This document shows, in pieces, positions 17,385 through 25,773 of a stretch of 64,000 bases of DNA; position 1 is the first letter of the stretch; each line of letters begins with the position of its first letter. The position numbers were made by a program, and so were the translations under genes. The DNA is from Croceicoccus estronivorus (GTDB taxonomy: Bacteria; Pseudomonadota; Alphaproteobacteria; Sphingomonadales; Sphingomonadaceae), in the NCBI RefSeq assembly GCF_001625325.1, contig NZ_JRQQ01000001.1:310001-374000 (forward strand). Reading direction: 5' to 3'. Below the pieces are notes generated by a model, which had not been told where the DNA came from, made no database searches, and saw nothing but the letters and a program-made list of their open reading frames with translations.

Positions 17385-18163
17385 TGAGCGGCCGTCCCCT
17401 AGAGGAAATGACGGCCTTGGTCACGGGCGGCAGCGGTGGAATCGGTTCCGCCTGCGCCCGTGCACTGGCCGCGGACGGCGCCAGGGTGGTAATCATGGGA
17501 CGCCGGGCGGAGCCGCTCGAAGCGGTGCGTTCGCAAGTCCTCGCTGAAGTCGCCGGAGCCCAGATCGAAATCGCGGTTGGCGATGGGGGTAGCGAGGAAG
17601 ACGTCAAACAGGCTCTTTCGAAGGCCCATGGGCTAGCCGGGCGCCTCGACATCGTGGTTCCGACCGTTGGCGGCAGCGGTTTCAATCCGTTTCTGACGAC
17701 CAGCGTCGAAGATTTGCGGCGCGACCTCGATCTCAACATCACCACTGCGTTCATTGCGATGCAGCAAGCCGCACCGCTAATGACCTCAGGTGGATCGATC
17801 GTCTGCATTTCATCGACAGCGGCAACGATGCCCTTCCCCGCACTGGCAACTTATTGCGCGGGCAAGGCAGGGCTGGAAGCGCTGATACGCACTGTTGCGG
17901 ACGAACTCGCCGCCCTCAACATTCGCGTCAATGCGGTTCGGCCAGGCCTCACCCGTTCCAATGCAACGACCGACATGTTTGCCAATCCGGCGATCATTGA
18001 GCGGTTTCTTGAACAGACGCCGCTCAAGCGGACGGGCGAACCAGAGGATATTGCGGAAGCCGTGCGTTATCTTGCCAGCCCGGCGTCGTCATGGGTCACC
18101 GGTCAGTCCTTTGCAGTCGATGGCGGCCAGGAACTGCGCCGCAACCCCGACCTGCTCGGTTAA
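17381..18163 (+). CDS. Short-chain dehydrogenase/reductase
   Basis: A 260-residue classical SDR with an intact site: TGGSGGIG near the N-terminus, the Ser in CISSTAA, and Y158-C-A-G-K162. It therefore contrasts with the SDR at 10338, where the equivalent Tyr is Ser. The C-terminal SPASSWVTGQSFAVDGG is typical of FabG-like oxidoreductases. Its start lies in ATGATGA, overlapping the upstream stop by 4 bp (a second ATG at 17384 is equally possible). It belongs to the HxlR-controlled transcript. Substrate unknown. Confidence 0.85.
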   Translation: MMSGRPLEEMTALVTGGSGGIGSACARALAADGARVVIMGRRAEPLEAVRSQVLAEVAGAQIEIAVGDGGSEEDVKQALSKAHGLAGRLDIVVPTVGGSGFNPFLTTSVEDLRRDLDLNITTAFIAMQQAAPLMTSGGSIVCISSTAATMPFPALATYCAGKAGLEALIRTVADELAALNIRVNAVRPGLTRSNATTDMFANPAIIERFLEQTPLKRTGEPEDIAEAVRYLASPASSWVTGQSFAVDGGQELRRNPDLLG

Positions 18164-18183
18164 TTCGACAGGACAAGACATTA

Positions 18184-18227
18184 CCGGGGCGACGATCGGA
18201 AATGCGATCGGCGCCCCGGTTCTTTTT
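18184..18227 (+). terminator. Rho-independent terminator after SDR
   Basis: A long stem opening CCGGGGCG (18184-18191) and closing CGCCCCGG (18212-18219), with an inner CGATCG/CGATCG pairing, is followed by TTCTTTTT. It separates the SDR from the convergent TonB receptor. Confidence 0.85.
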
Positions 18228-18274
18228 CAGATGCACTTGCGCACGCGTTTCACGCGGCAATCCCGAAAATCGTA

Positions 18275-20287
18275 TCAGCCGGTCCATCTCACGCCGGCCC
18301 AGAGCGTACGCGGCGCCCCAAGATCGATCGAGCCACCCGAATTGCGCGTGACGATAGTCTCGTCGAAGAGATTTTCCGCGCGGAGGATTACCGAGAAGTG
18401 ATCGGCAAGCGGAACCTGCGCAAAGGCGTCGAAAGTCGTCGCGGCGGGTAGGACGTCCGTCTCCAGATCGCTCTCGTACTGCTTGCCCACATGGCGCAAT
18501 GTGGCTGACAGCAGCCAGCCTTCGGACGGCGCGTAGGACACTGTCCCGCTCATCGCCCATTCCGGGGTTTGAGCCGGACGCTTTCCATCCAACTCTTCCG
18601 AAGCATTTCGTCCCCGAACTTTCGCATTCGTCCAAGCCAAGCTGCCATCGAAACGGACCTTGCCTCGCTCGATACTGGCCCCCAATTCAACACCCCGGGC
18701 CTTGATTGCGGGGAGATTCCGGCGCTGACGCAAGTTTTCGCCGATGGTGACATTGGCGATGGCATTCTTGACCCGATTATCGAAGGCGGTTGCGGAAAAT
18801 GTCATTCCTTCGGCAGGTGTAAAGGCAATGCCTGCCTCATAGCCTTCCAGCTTTTCGTTCTCCAATGCGGCATTCGCTTCGGTCGTCACTGGAAAGACCA
18901 CGAAGGGCCGATACAGCTCATTCAGTGTAGGAAGCCTGATGCCGCTATACCCCGCACCGCGCAGCGTAACGGAAGGTGATAAATGGAAGAGCGCCCCTCC
19001 ACGCCAGGTCACGTCCCAGCTTGATCGGTCGTCGAACCGGGAATCGCTTACGAGTAAGCCGTCCGGGGTGCGTTCTGTATAATAGCCGCCCTTGATGCTG
19101 GTCCTGTCCGCCCGCACGCCTCCGGTCAGAATCAGGTGCCCCAGTGTCCAGTCATCTTCGACAAACAGGCCGAGATCGCTGTTCCGGCCCCCTGCCTTCC
19201 TGCGCGCCGTCTTGGCACCGGTGAACGCGCTATATGCGTCTTCGTACATGGTACCGGACGCACGACGGAAATCCGCGCCAATCTTGAAAACATGGTTTTC
19301 GCCCAGTGGCGGGCGCAGTTCGAACTTTCCTCCAATCCCGGTGGAAGGTGTCTTGCGTTGATCGAGGACAGGAACGAACCGGGTGGAACTAACGACGACG
19401 TTGGAAAAGTTGCGCGACTGTACGAAGGCAAGCGCATCGAATTGCCAATCGCCCCGACCAACCAGCCGCAGACTCGCATCCTGCCCACTGCTGGTGCTGT
19501 CCGCTCCATCGAAGCGCAAGGTGCGATGATCGTCGAAACCCAGTGCCCGCGCCTGTAACTCCACGGTTCCCGACAGTGGCAGAACGACCCGGCCACCGAT
19601 GGACCAGTTATCGTATCCCGCACGAACGGAAGCGGGCACACGCTGATTTTGCGGCGTGGTGTAAAACCCTTCCCCGCGATCCCACCGGCCCGAGAGAACC
19701 GCAAAGCCCGAGCCAAGCTGTGGAGCAATGGTCCCGCTGAGTTCTGTTTCTCCACGCTGGCTGACCAGCGCGCTGCCATTCAACAGGCCCAATGTCGCGG
19801 CATCGGCGCTTTCAAGCTCGATCACGCCCGCCAACGCGCCAGTCCCGAACGGACCAGATCCGCCTCCTCGCGTCACAGCGATACGGCTCAACCGTTCGGG
19901 CGCGAGAGCCGACAACGGAATGTAGCCGAAGAAAGGATCCGCCATCGGCACCCCGTCGAGCAGGACAAGCGCCCGGCTGGTGGCATTTCCCCCCAGCGAA
20001 CGCAGCGTCACCCCTTGAGCGGAGGGATTAGAGGAACGGCTGTCCGAGCGGCGAAACTGCTGAAAGCCCGCTACGGACGTCAGCACATCCTCAATCCGCC
20101 CCGATGCAGAGGATACAATTGCCTTACGTTCCAGAACGGTGACGTCGTAGGCAGGGGCAGCCGGCGCGTCTTCCAGGCCCCGCCCGGTTACCACGATCAT
20201 TCCGCCATCGCCCGGTGCGTCCGCCGCCAAAGCCGGAGCCGCAGCCATTGCAGCAGTTGCGAACAGGAACATACGATACACAGTCAT
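18275..20287 (-). CDS. TonB-dependent receptor
   Basis: A 670-residue outer membrane receptor. I use the ATG at 20287, which begins a clean signal peptide (MTVYRMFLFATAAMAAAPA, cleavage near ALAAD); the frame is open to 20350. A TonB box-like MIVVTGR is followed by a plug (SVAGFQQFRRSDSRSSNPSA, LVLLDGVPM, ERLSRIAVTRGGGSGPFG) and a barrel ending WAGVRWTG. The VTRGGGSGPFGTGALAGVIEL block resembles BtuB/iron-siderophore receptors lacking the common LRGPxxxLYG wording. No riboswitch or Fur box was found upstream, so vitamin or metal specificity is open. A small orphan gene lies 99 bp upstream on the same strand. Confidence 0.85.
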   Translation of the reverse strand: MTVYRMFLFATAAMAAAPALAADAPGDGGMIVVTGRGLEDAPAAPAYDVTVLERKAIVSSASGRIEDVLTSVAGFQQFRRSDSRSSNPSAQGVTLRSLGGNATSRALVLLDGVPMADPFFGYIPLSALAPERLSRIAVTRGGGSGPFGTGALAGVIELESADAATLGLLNGSALVSQRGETELSGTIAPQLGSGFAVLSGRWDRGEGFYTTPQNQRVPASVRAGYDNWSIGGRVVLPLSGTVELQARALGFDDHRTLRFDGADSTSSGQDASLRLVGRGDWQFDALAFVQSRNFSNVVVSSTRFVPVLDQRKTPSTGIGGKFELRPPLGENHVFKIGADFRRASGTMYEDAYSAFTGAKTARRKAGGRNSDLGLFVEDDWTLGHLILTGGVRADRTSIKGGYYTERTPDGLLVSDSRFDDRSSWDVTWRGGALFHLSPSVTLRGAGYSGIRLPTLNELYRPFVVFPVTTEANAALENEKLEGYEAGIAFTPAEGMTFSATAFDNRVKNAIANVTIGENLRQRRNLPAIKARGVELGASIERGKVRFDGSLAWTNAKVRGRNASEELDGKRPAQTPEWAMSGTVSYAPSEGWLLSATLRHVGKQYESDLETDVLPAATTFDAFAQVPLADHFSVILRAENLFDETIVTRNSGGSIDLGAPRTLWAGVRWTG

Positions 20288-20386
20288 GGGCGCCCTCAAA
20301 CCATTTCCGGGCCCGTTCCGCCCGGCAATTTTTCTTGCTCTGTCCCCCACAAGCCCATTTGCACTGCGCAGGCAATAGCCTGAGCA

Positions 20387-20746
20387 TCAATCGCGATGAT
20401 AGAAAGCTGGCCGCCCTGAGAGAACGTTTCGCGCCATTTCGCCGAGATCGAGCAGCGCAAGCGAGGCGGTTCCTTGTCCGTCTTCCCAGAAATCGGGATC
20501 AGCATAGATCCTCAGCGCCTCTTCCATGCGGGACAGCTTCGATGCAAACGCTTCGACAAGCGTATAGGAGGCTTCTACTTCGGGAAAATCGTCCCCTCCG
20601 CCATCCATGACGATCTGCGAGAGATCGGGCCTCCCATTCGAACGCAGTACTGAGGCAGCGAATTTTCTCGCTTCCAGCATAATGCCAGAAGCAGCGGGCC
20701 CGCCAGTCCGCGCGGCATCGTTTGCGTCATGCACGCCGTGTGTCAT
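20387..20746 (-). CDS. Conserved-looking small protein of unknown function
   Basis: A 119-residue soluble acidic protein with no signal peptide or recognisable domain. A purine-rich AGGCGGAAA lies just before the ATG. The sequence alternates amphipathic helices (ARKFAASVLRSNG, YTLVEAFASKLSRMEEALRIYADPDFW, ALLDLGEMARNVLSG) and looks like a real helical protein rather than a frame shadow. It precedes the TonB receptor by 99 bp on the same strand and is divergent from the DUF983 gene. Function unknown. Confidence 0.55.
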   Translation of the reverse strand: MTHGVHDANDAARTGGPAASGIMLEARKFAASVLRSNGRPDLSQIVMDGGGDDFPEVEASYTLVEAFASKLSRMEEALRIYADPDFWEDGQGTASLALLDLGEMARNVLSGRPAFYHRD

Positions 20747-20833
20747 TTTCCGCCTGCCTCATACCATCGCCAAACATCTGCCTTCCTGCCTCGCACCACA
20801 TTCCAGGTGCCGGAAGAGCTAATGCTGGACTCT

Positions 20834-20873
20834 TTGTTACAACAATATATATGGATTTATGTATGTATATATG
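20834..20873 (+). promoter_or_regulatory. AT-rich promoter with direct repeats before DUF983-MocR
   Basis: About 45 bp of strongly AT-rich sequence stands out in the GC-rich background. It offers a -35-like TTGTTA (20834-20839) with TATGTA 18 bp on (20858-20863), and two exact copies of TATATATG at 20846-20853 and 20866-20873, start to start 20 bp, i.e. two helical turns. MocR/PdxR-type regulators commonly bind spaced direct repeats, and a MocR gene is the second gene downstream. Confidence 0.55.
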
Positions 20874-20887
20874 CATGGAGTAATGCT

Positions 20888-21328
20888 TTGAAGCAAGAAC
20901 TCGACGATGGCGAGAAATTGCGCTGGATCATCAAGGCAGGCTGGCATGGCCTGTGCCCCAAATGCGGCAAAGCCAGCATGTTCCGGAAATGGCTGAAGCT
21001 TAATGATCAGTGCCCGTCCTGCGGCCTGGATTACAAGTTCGCCTCTCCGGATGATGGCCCGGCCTTCTTTTCCCTCTGCATCATCGCCTTTCCGCTGACT
21101 TTCTTCGTCGTCTGGTTGCAGGTCGCGTTCGAGCCGCCGTTTTGGGTGCATCTGATCGTATCCGTCCCCTTAATGGTGGTTGGCTGCATCCTCCCGCTAC
21201 AATGGATCAAGGGCTGGCTTGTCGCATCGCAATATGTGAACAATGCGCAAGAGGCTGGCACGGAGCGGCTCTGGGCTCAGCTCCACGCTCGCGGGCAGGA
21301 AAAGGCCGACAAGCGACGCAATGGTTGA
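20888..21328 (+). CDS. DUF983 membrane protein
   Basis: A 146-residue protein with a zinc-finger-like N-terminus (CPKCGKASMF then CPSCGLDY, four Cys) followed by two membrane segments (FFSLCIIAFPLTFFVVWLQV and VHLIVSVPLMVVGCILPLQW). This is the standard DUF983 architecture, whose function is not established. The frame extends upstream, but the promoter repeats lie inside that extension. A TTG at 20888 has a GGAG site 7 nt upstream and gives the family's usual start, so I use it. It is 6 bp upstream of the MocR gene and likely cotranscribed. Confidence 0.85.
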   Translation: MKQELDDGEKLRWIIKAGWHGLCPKCGKASMFRKWLKLNDQCPSCGLDYKFASPDDGPAFFSLCIIAFPLTFFVVWLQVAFEPPFWVHLIVSVPLMVVGCILPLQWIKGWLVASQYVNNAQEAGTERLWAQLHARGQEKADKRRNG

Positions 21329-21334
21329 AACTTG

Positions 21335-22702
21335 ATGATTGAGGCATGGCGTCCCGACATCGCCGGACTGCGCGGCCCCAAATACCGGGCTATTGCAGAC
21401 GCTTTGGCAGATGCCGTCGAACGCGGCACTCTGCGTGATGGCGACCGCCTGCCACCACAGCGCGAACTGGCACTGCAACTGGGAATCGACCTGACGACAG
21501 TAACCCGGGCATACGAACTTGCCCGGCAACGTGGACTGATAGAGGCACGCGGCAGGGCGGGCAGCTTCATCCGCACGAACCAAACCCAGACAGCGCCCCT
21601 TCCGGCACAGTTCGACGTCACAATGAACAGCCCGCCGGCGCGGCTTGCAGGTCTCCTGCAGGATGCCATCGCCAAGGGATATGAAAACCTCGCCCGATCC
21701 GGTGCGCATTCCCGGTTGCAATATCAGCGTCCCGGTGGCGACCTCGCCGACCGCTCGGCCGGCGCGACAATACTTTCCAGAGTCGGTCTGAGCGCAAACA
21801 TCGAACAGGTCGTGGTCACGGCAGGGGGGCAGAACGCGCTGCACGGCATCGCCGCCACGATCCTGCGGCCTGGCGACCGCGTGGCATGCGGCCGCTTCAT
21901 CTATCCCGGCTTCCGGGCCATTGCCCGACAGCTCGGCATCACGCTGATCCCCCTTCCGGAGATTACCGCAACGACACTGGCCAATGCGCATCGCGACGCC
22001 CCTTTGCGCGCGCTTTACGTCGTGCCCAGCAATGACAATCCGACGGCCACCACCCTCGACAGCAAACAGCGTGAAGCGATCGCCGCATTCGCGGATCGAG
22101 CCGATATCCGGATAATAGAGGATGACGCATACGGGCTGCTGGCGGCAAGCCCGCTTCCCGCAATCGCCAGCTTTGCTCCATCCCGGTCATGGTACATTGC
22201 CAGCACCTCGAAAATCATCTCGCCCGCGCTGAGAGTCGGCTTCGTCCGCACGCCCGATATCGCAGATGCCCTGCACCTGACTGCCAGATTGCACGAAACC
22301 GGCGTGATGGCACCTCCGCTCAACGCCGCAATGGTATCCGCCTGGATAGCGGATGGTACATTCGACCGCCTCGTCACCGCCACCCGGGAAGAAGCTTCAT
22401 GGCGGCAACAACAGGCAGGCAGGTTTTTGAAAACGGCGGATTATTCCGCTCATCCCCAAGGGTATCACCTCTGGTTGCGACTGCCGGATGAGACGCGTCT
22501 GCACGATCTGGCCGAAGCGTTGGGGCAGGTCGGCCTATCGGTCATCCCATCGGACCGGTTCGCTGTCGAACCCGACGACAACGAAAAGGCGCTGAGAATA
22601 TCATTGGGCGGCACGATCGACCGCGAAGCCTTGTTGCAGGCGCTTGGTGTCTTGCAGGGTTATGTCGCGACCTCCGCCTCCCCTGCCGAGCTCATCATCT
22701 GA
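21335..22702 (+). CDS. MocR-family regulator (GntR winged helix fused to aminotransferase domain)
   Basis: A 455-residue regulator. Residues 15-80 form a GntR-type winged helix (DGDRLPPQRELALQLGIDLTTVTRAYELARQRGLIEARG). The rest is a fold-type I aminotransferase domain with the substrate-binding block VVPSNDNPTAT, the IIEDDAYG Asp and the PLP Lys in STSKIISPALRVGF. MocR proteins use PLP or its adduct as an effector and often control vitamin B6, GABA or taurine genes. No such target adjoins it apart from DUF983. The ATG at 21335 follows an in-frame TTG at 21332. Confidence 0.9.
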   Translation: MIEAWRPDIAGLRGPKYRAIADALADAVERGTLRDGDRLPPQRELALQLGIDLTTVTRAYELARQRGLIEARGRAGSFIRTNQTQTAPLPAQFDVTMNSPPARLAGLLQDAIAKGYENLARSGAHSRLQYQRPGGDLADRSAGATILSRVGLSANIEQVVVTAGGQNALHGIAATILRPGDRVACGRFIYPGFRAIARQLGITLIPLPEITATTLANAHRDAPLRALYVVPSNDNPTATTLDSKQREAIAAFADRADIRIIEDDAYGLLAASPLPAIASFAPSRSWYIASTSKIISPALRVGFVRTPDIADALHLTARLHETGVMAPPLNAAMVSAWIADGTFDRLVTATREEASWRQQQAGRFLKTADYSAHPQGYHLWLRLPDETRLHDLAEALGQVGLSVIPSDRFAVEPDDNEKALRISLGGTIDREALLQALGVLQGYVATSASPAELII

Positions 22703-22792
22703 CACCCGAACGCGAGCGCGGATCAGGGCAAGCAATCATGACCAGACGGCGCGGACATTTGCGTGCCCTCCGAAAATAAAGGATGAGAGGCC

Positions 22793-23350
22793 ATGTCGCG
22801 ACTGATCCTGTTCAACAAACCCTATGGCGTCCTGTCCCAGTTCACCGATCGCGGGACGGAAGGAACCAAACGCGCCACCCTGTCGGACTTCATCGACATC
22901 CCCGGCGTCTATCCCGCGGGAAGACTGGATCGCGACAGCGAGGGCCTGCTCCTGCTGACGGATGACGGGCGGCTTCAGGCGCGCATTGCCGACCCCAGGT
23001 TCAAGATGCCCAAGACCTATCTCGTGCAGGTCGAAGGCGACGTTTCCCAGGCCAGTCTTGATCAACTGCGGCGAGGCGTGCAGCTGAAAGACGGCATGGC
23101 GCACGCGGAACAGGTCGAACGCATTCCGGAGCCCCGGTTACCCCCGCGCATCCCGCCTGTACGGTTCCGCAAGACCGTCCCCGACTGCTGGCTCAAGCTG
23201 ACCATCCGTGAAGGCCGGAACCGGCAGGTGCGGCGCATGACCGCCGCAGTGAACCACCCGACTCTCCGGCTGGTAAGATGGCGTATCGGGAACTGGACAC
23301 TCGAAGGTATAGAACCGGGAGAATGGGTGGAAGCCCAGCCCGCGACCTAG
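22793..23350 (+). CDS. rluE: 23S rRNA pseudouridine synthase, RluE type
   Basis: A 185-residue RsuA-family pseudouridine synthase. It lacks the N-terminal S4 domain, as RluE does. The catalytic Asp is in GRLDRDSEGLLLLT (about residues 43-56), and NKPYGVLSQFTD, EGRNRQVRRMTA and the C-terminal GEW match the RluE type, which modifies the domain V helix region equivalent to U2457 in E. coli 23S rRNA. It stands alone after the MocR gene (90 bp gap). The following 245 bp up to the lipoprotein gene are AT-rich and hold no recognised element. Confidence 0.88.
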   Translation: MSRLILFNKPYGVLSQFTDRGTEGTKRATLSDFIDIPGVYPAGRLDRDSEGLLLLTDDGRLQARIADPRFKMPKTYLVQVEGDVSQASLDQLRRGVQLKDGMAHAEQVERIPEPRLPPRIPPVRFRKTVPDCWLKLTIREGRNRQVRRMTAAVNHPTLRLVRWRIGNWTLEGIEPGEWVEAQPAT

Positions 23351-23595
23351 TCAGGTTCGCCTACTACCTTTGGCCATTCGCCCCTCTTGTGACGCTCACC
23401 CGCTGGCCGCATCGGCCTCGCTGACCCGTCACCGACGGCCATGACCAATTTCGGCTATTGAAATACCGGCCAAAAATTGCTCATTTTCCGAGCGTAAAAA
23501 TGATGTCGTCTTCTGGGGAAGGCGGCATCGCAGCAATTGCATGGGGCAATAATCAGTAAATGATTTGAAATTCTGCTGGATTGGAGTTGAATGTG

Positions 23596-24480
23596 ATGGG
23601 GGCAGGAAAATTCTCGATCATTTTGTTTTCTCTCGCACTCTTGGTGTCATGTGGAAAATCGTTTGACGGGCCGAATGAGGATAAAATCGAAGAATTCCTC
23701 AAACTCAATCTTCCCGAAGGACTCGCTGCCGAAGACGTAGAAATACAGGCCGCGCAAAACATCGGCGATGAAATAGAACCCAAATACCGTACCCGTACCA
23801 AGCTCACTTTGGTCACAACGGAAGATTTCGCGCGGAGGACGGGTGCCATCGGTGAACGCCCCATCGTCAAGATTGTGAAGGAAAAGGGCGAAGAAATACC
23901 GGCAATTCTTTTCACTCGCAGCGAACCGATCGGCGACGATGACTGGAATGTTGAACAGGAGCGGCTCGAATACAAGGCGTTCTCGGGCGGTGCCGCCATG
24001 CGCTTGAGCATGTTCGACAACTACGTGATCGAGGGGTCCGATCAGGAGAAGAAGGCCATTTCCGAAGAAAAGGCCAAGGAAGCGGAAGAGAAGAAGCGCC
24101 GCGATGCCGAGCTGGCCGAAGCGAGAAAAGCATTCGTCGGCAACTGGAAGACCAGCAAGCCATTGATGCGTTATGGCTCCATCTATGCCCGCAATGGCGT
24201 TCAGGTCGGGCTGAGCTTCCAGCTCGATCCTGGCACCGATGGCTTCGGCACGGGTGTGGGGCGCGTCTATGACTTCAACAACCCGTCCACCTCGGCGCAG
24301 AGCAAGATCAGCTATACGGTTGACGACAGCGGCGGCTTTGCGACGGTCAACTTCATCAACCGGACACAGAATGACGCCGTGCCCTTCTACGTTTCGGAAG
24401 GAACGAATTGGCGGCTTTCGAAAAACGGCGACGTGTCCATTCCCGGCAACCGGCAGTGGACGACCCACATGGCCAGGTGA
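23596..24480 (+). CDS. Putative lipoprotein of unknown function
   Basis: A 294-residue exported lipoprotein: the signal ends LALLVSC with a typical lipobox Cys near residue 20. The start at 23596 has GGAG 9 nt upstream; GTG 23593 is an alternative. The first 140 residues are an unrecognised acidic domain; a charged coiled-coil stretch (EKKAISEEKAKEAEEKKRRDAELAEARKAF, residues about 150-180) links it to a C-terminal beta-rich region (FVGNWKTS, GLSFQLDPGTDGFGTG) that could be a lipocalin-like or immunoglobulin-like fold. Codon composition is more AT-rich than neighbours, as is the upstream region, which hints at a different origin. I cannot assign a function. Confidence 0.75.
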   Translation: MGAGKFSIILFSLALLVSCGKSFDGPNEDKIEEFLKLNLPEGLAAEDVEIQAAQNIGDEIEPKYRTRTKLTLVTTEDFARRTGAIGERPIVKIVKEKGEEIPAILFTRSEPIGDDDWNVEQERLEYKAFSGGAAMRLSMFDNYVIEGSDQEKKAISEEKAKEAEEKKRRDAELAEARKAFVGNWKTSKPLMRYGSIYARNGVQVGLSFQLDPGTDGFGTGVGRVYDFNNPSTSAQSKISYTVDDSGGFATVNFINRTQNDAVPFYVSEGTNWRLSKNGDVSIPGNRQWTTHMAR

Positions 24481-24502
24481 TGCCGGCAATCTGACCGTTT
24501 GA

Positions 24503-24532
24503 GCTCAGGAGAGGACCATTCCTCTCCTGAGC
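24503..24532. terminator. Hairpin between convergent lipoprotein and chaA genes
   Basis: A perfect 12-bp stem GCTCAGGAGAGG / CCTCTCCTGAGC with a 6-nt loop lies between convergent genes 22 bp from each stop. It has no clear T tract on either side, so it may be a bidirectional or factor-assisted terminator. Confidence 0.6.
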
Positions 24533-24554
24533 CGACGCTCTCCCATATACCGGG

Positions 24555-25628
24555 CTACGGGACAGCCGTAGTGAACAGATAAACTCCGAATATGACGAGG
24601 TGAACCACTCCCTGCAGGATCGTGGTACGCCCGTTGGCGAGCGACAGGGTCGCCACCAGCAAGGTCAGAGCCAAAAGAACGATACCCTTGTCGCTCAGCC
24701 CAAGCGCAATAGGCAGACCAGAGAATACAGACAACGCGGCAACGGCAGGGATGGTAAGCCCGATCGTTGCAAGAGCGGAGCCCAGCGCGAGATTGAGGCT
24801 CGTCTGAATGCGATTGGCCAATGCCGCCCGCGTCGCAGCCACACTTTCCGGCAATAGAACCAGCGCGGCAATCGCCACACCGATAATCGCGCGCGGTGCC
24901 CCTGTCGCCTCAACGATTTGGCCCAGCGGCTCCGACAGTTTCTTCGCGAGCAGCACGACCGCCCCCAGGGCAACCAGCAACAGTACTGCCGAAATCGTGG
25001 TTGCGCGATGCGTGGGAGGCGCAGCATGTGCTTCCTCATCATGCACCGCATGCTTCGGCGGCAGGAAATATTCCCGATGACGGACTGTCTGGACAGTAAC
25101 GAAAGTGCCGTAGAGCAGCAGGGACACAACGGCTACGAACGCCAATTGGGCCGTAGAATAGACCGGCCCGGGCTCGCTGACCGTAAAGTTGGGCAGGACA
25201 AGGCTGAGGATAGTCAACGCAGACAATGTCGCCAGCGCTGCACTGACCCCCGATTGTTGAAAGGACTGCTCGCGGTGCCGCAATCCGCCGATCAGCAGAC
25301 ATGTACCGACCAGGCCGTTGAGAATGATCATCACTGCGGCAATCACAGTGTCTCTTGCAAGAGTAGCCGCGCCATCGCCCGCCCCGGCCATCAGCGACAG
25401 GATCAACCCCACTTCAATAACCGTTACCGCCAGTGCCAATACGAGAGTGCCGAACGGTTCACCCAATTTATGCGCGATGATCTCGGCATGATGCACGGCG
25501 GAGATGACGCTGGCCGCAAGGACAGCAACGATGATCGGCAATGGAACGTCCATGCCGCTTCCGAGAACGAGGACCAGCCAGGCAATGATGGGACCCACCC
25601 AGGTCCAGTGGTTGAGATGACGAAGCAT
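24555..25628 (-). CDS. chaA: Calcium/sodium:proton antiporter (ChaA)
   Basis: A 357-residue inner membrane cation/proton exchanger of the CaCA superfamily. Both alpha repeats are visible: GEPFGTLVLALAVTVIEVGLI in the first half and LPESVAATRAALANRIQTSLNLALGSALATIGLTIPAVA in the second, each with the key Glu. About eleven membrane segments are predicted, with a His-rich cytoplasmic loop (KHAVHDEEAHAAPPTH) in the middle that may bind or sense metal. Length and motifs match ChaA of enterobacteria. It is a single-gene unit convergent with the lipoprotein gene. Confidence 0.9.
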   Translation of the reverse strand: MLRHLNHWTWVGPIIAWLVLVLGSGMDVPLPIIVAVLAASVISAVHHAEIIAHKLGEPFGTLVLALAVTVIEVGLILSLMAGAGDGAATLARDTVIAAVMIILNGLVGTCLLIGGLRHREQSFQQSGVSAALATLSALTILSLVLPNFTVSEPGPVYSTAQLAFVAVVSLLLYGTFVTVQTVRHREYFLPPKHAVHDEEAHAAPPTHRATTISAVLLLVALGAVVLLAKKLSEPLGQIVEATGAPRAIIGVAIAALVLLPESVAATRAALANRIQTSLNLALGSALATIGLTIPAVAALSVFSGLPIALGLSDKGIVLLALTLLVATLSLANGRTTILQGVVHLVIFGVYLFTTAVP

Positions 25629-25773
25629 TGCACCACCCTAGATTTGTTACCGTGGAGATCAACTCATGCCCCGACCTTATTCGAAGCTCGGCAGGAGGCA
25701 TCCGCAAGCGCCGCTGGATAAGGAACTGACGCATGATGCTGACGCGCCGGCTGCTTGGCGCTATGGGCAGGCC

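Noticed and set aside
20288-20386. Possible cobalamin riboswitch before the TonB receptor
   Set aside because: The space is under 100 bp and I see no B12-box or fitting stem pattern.
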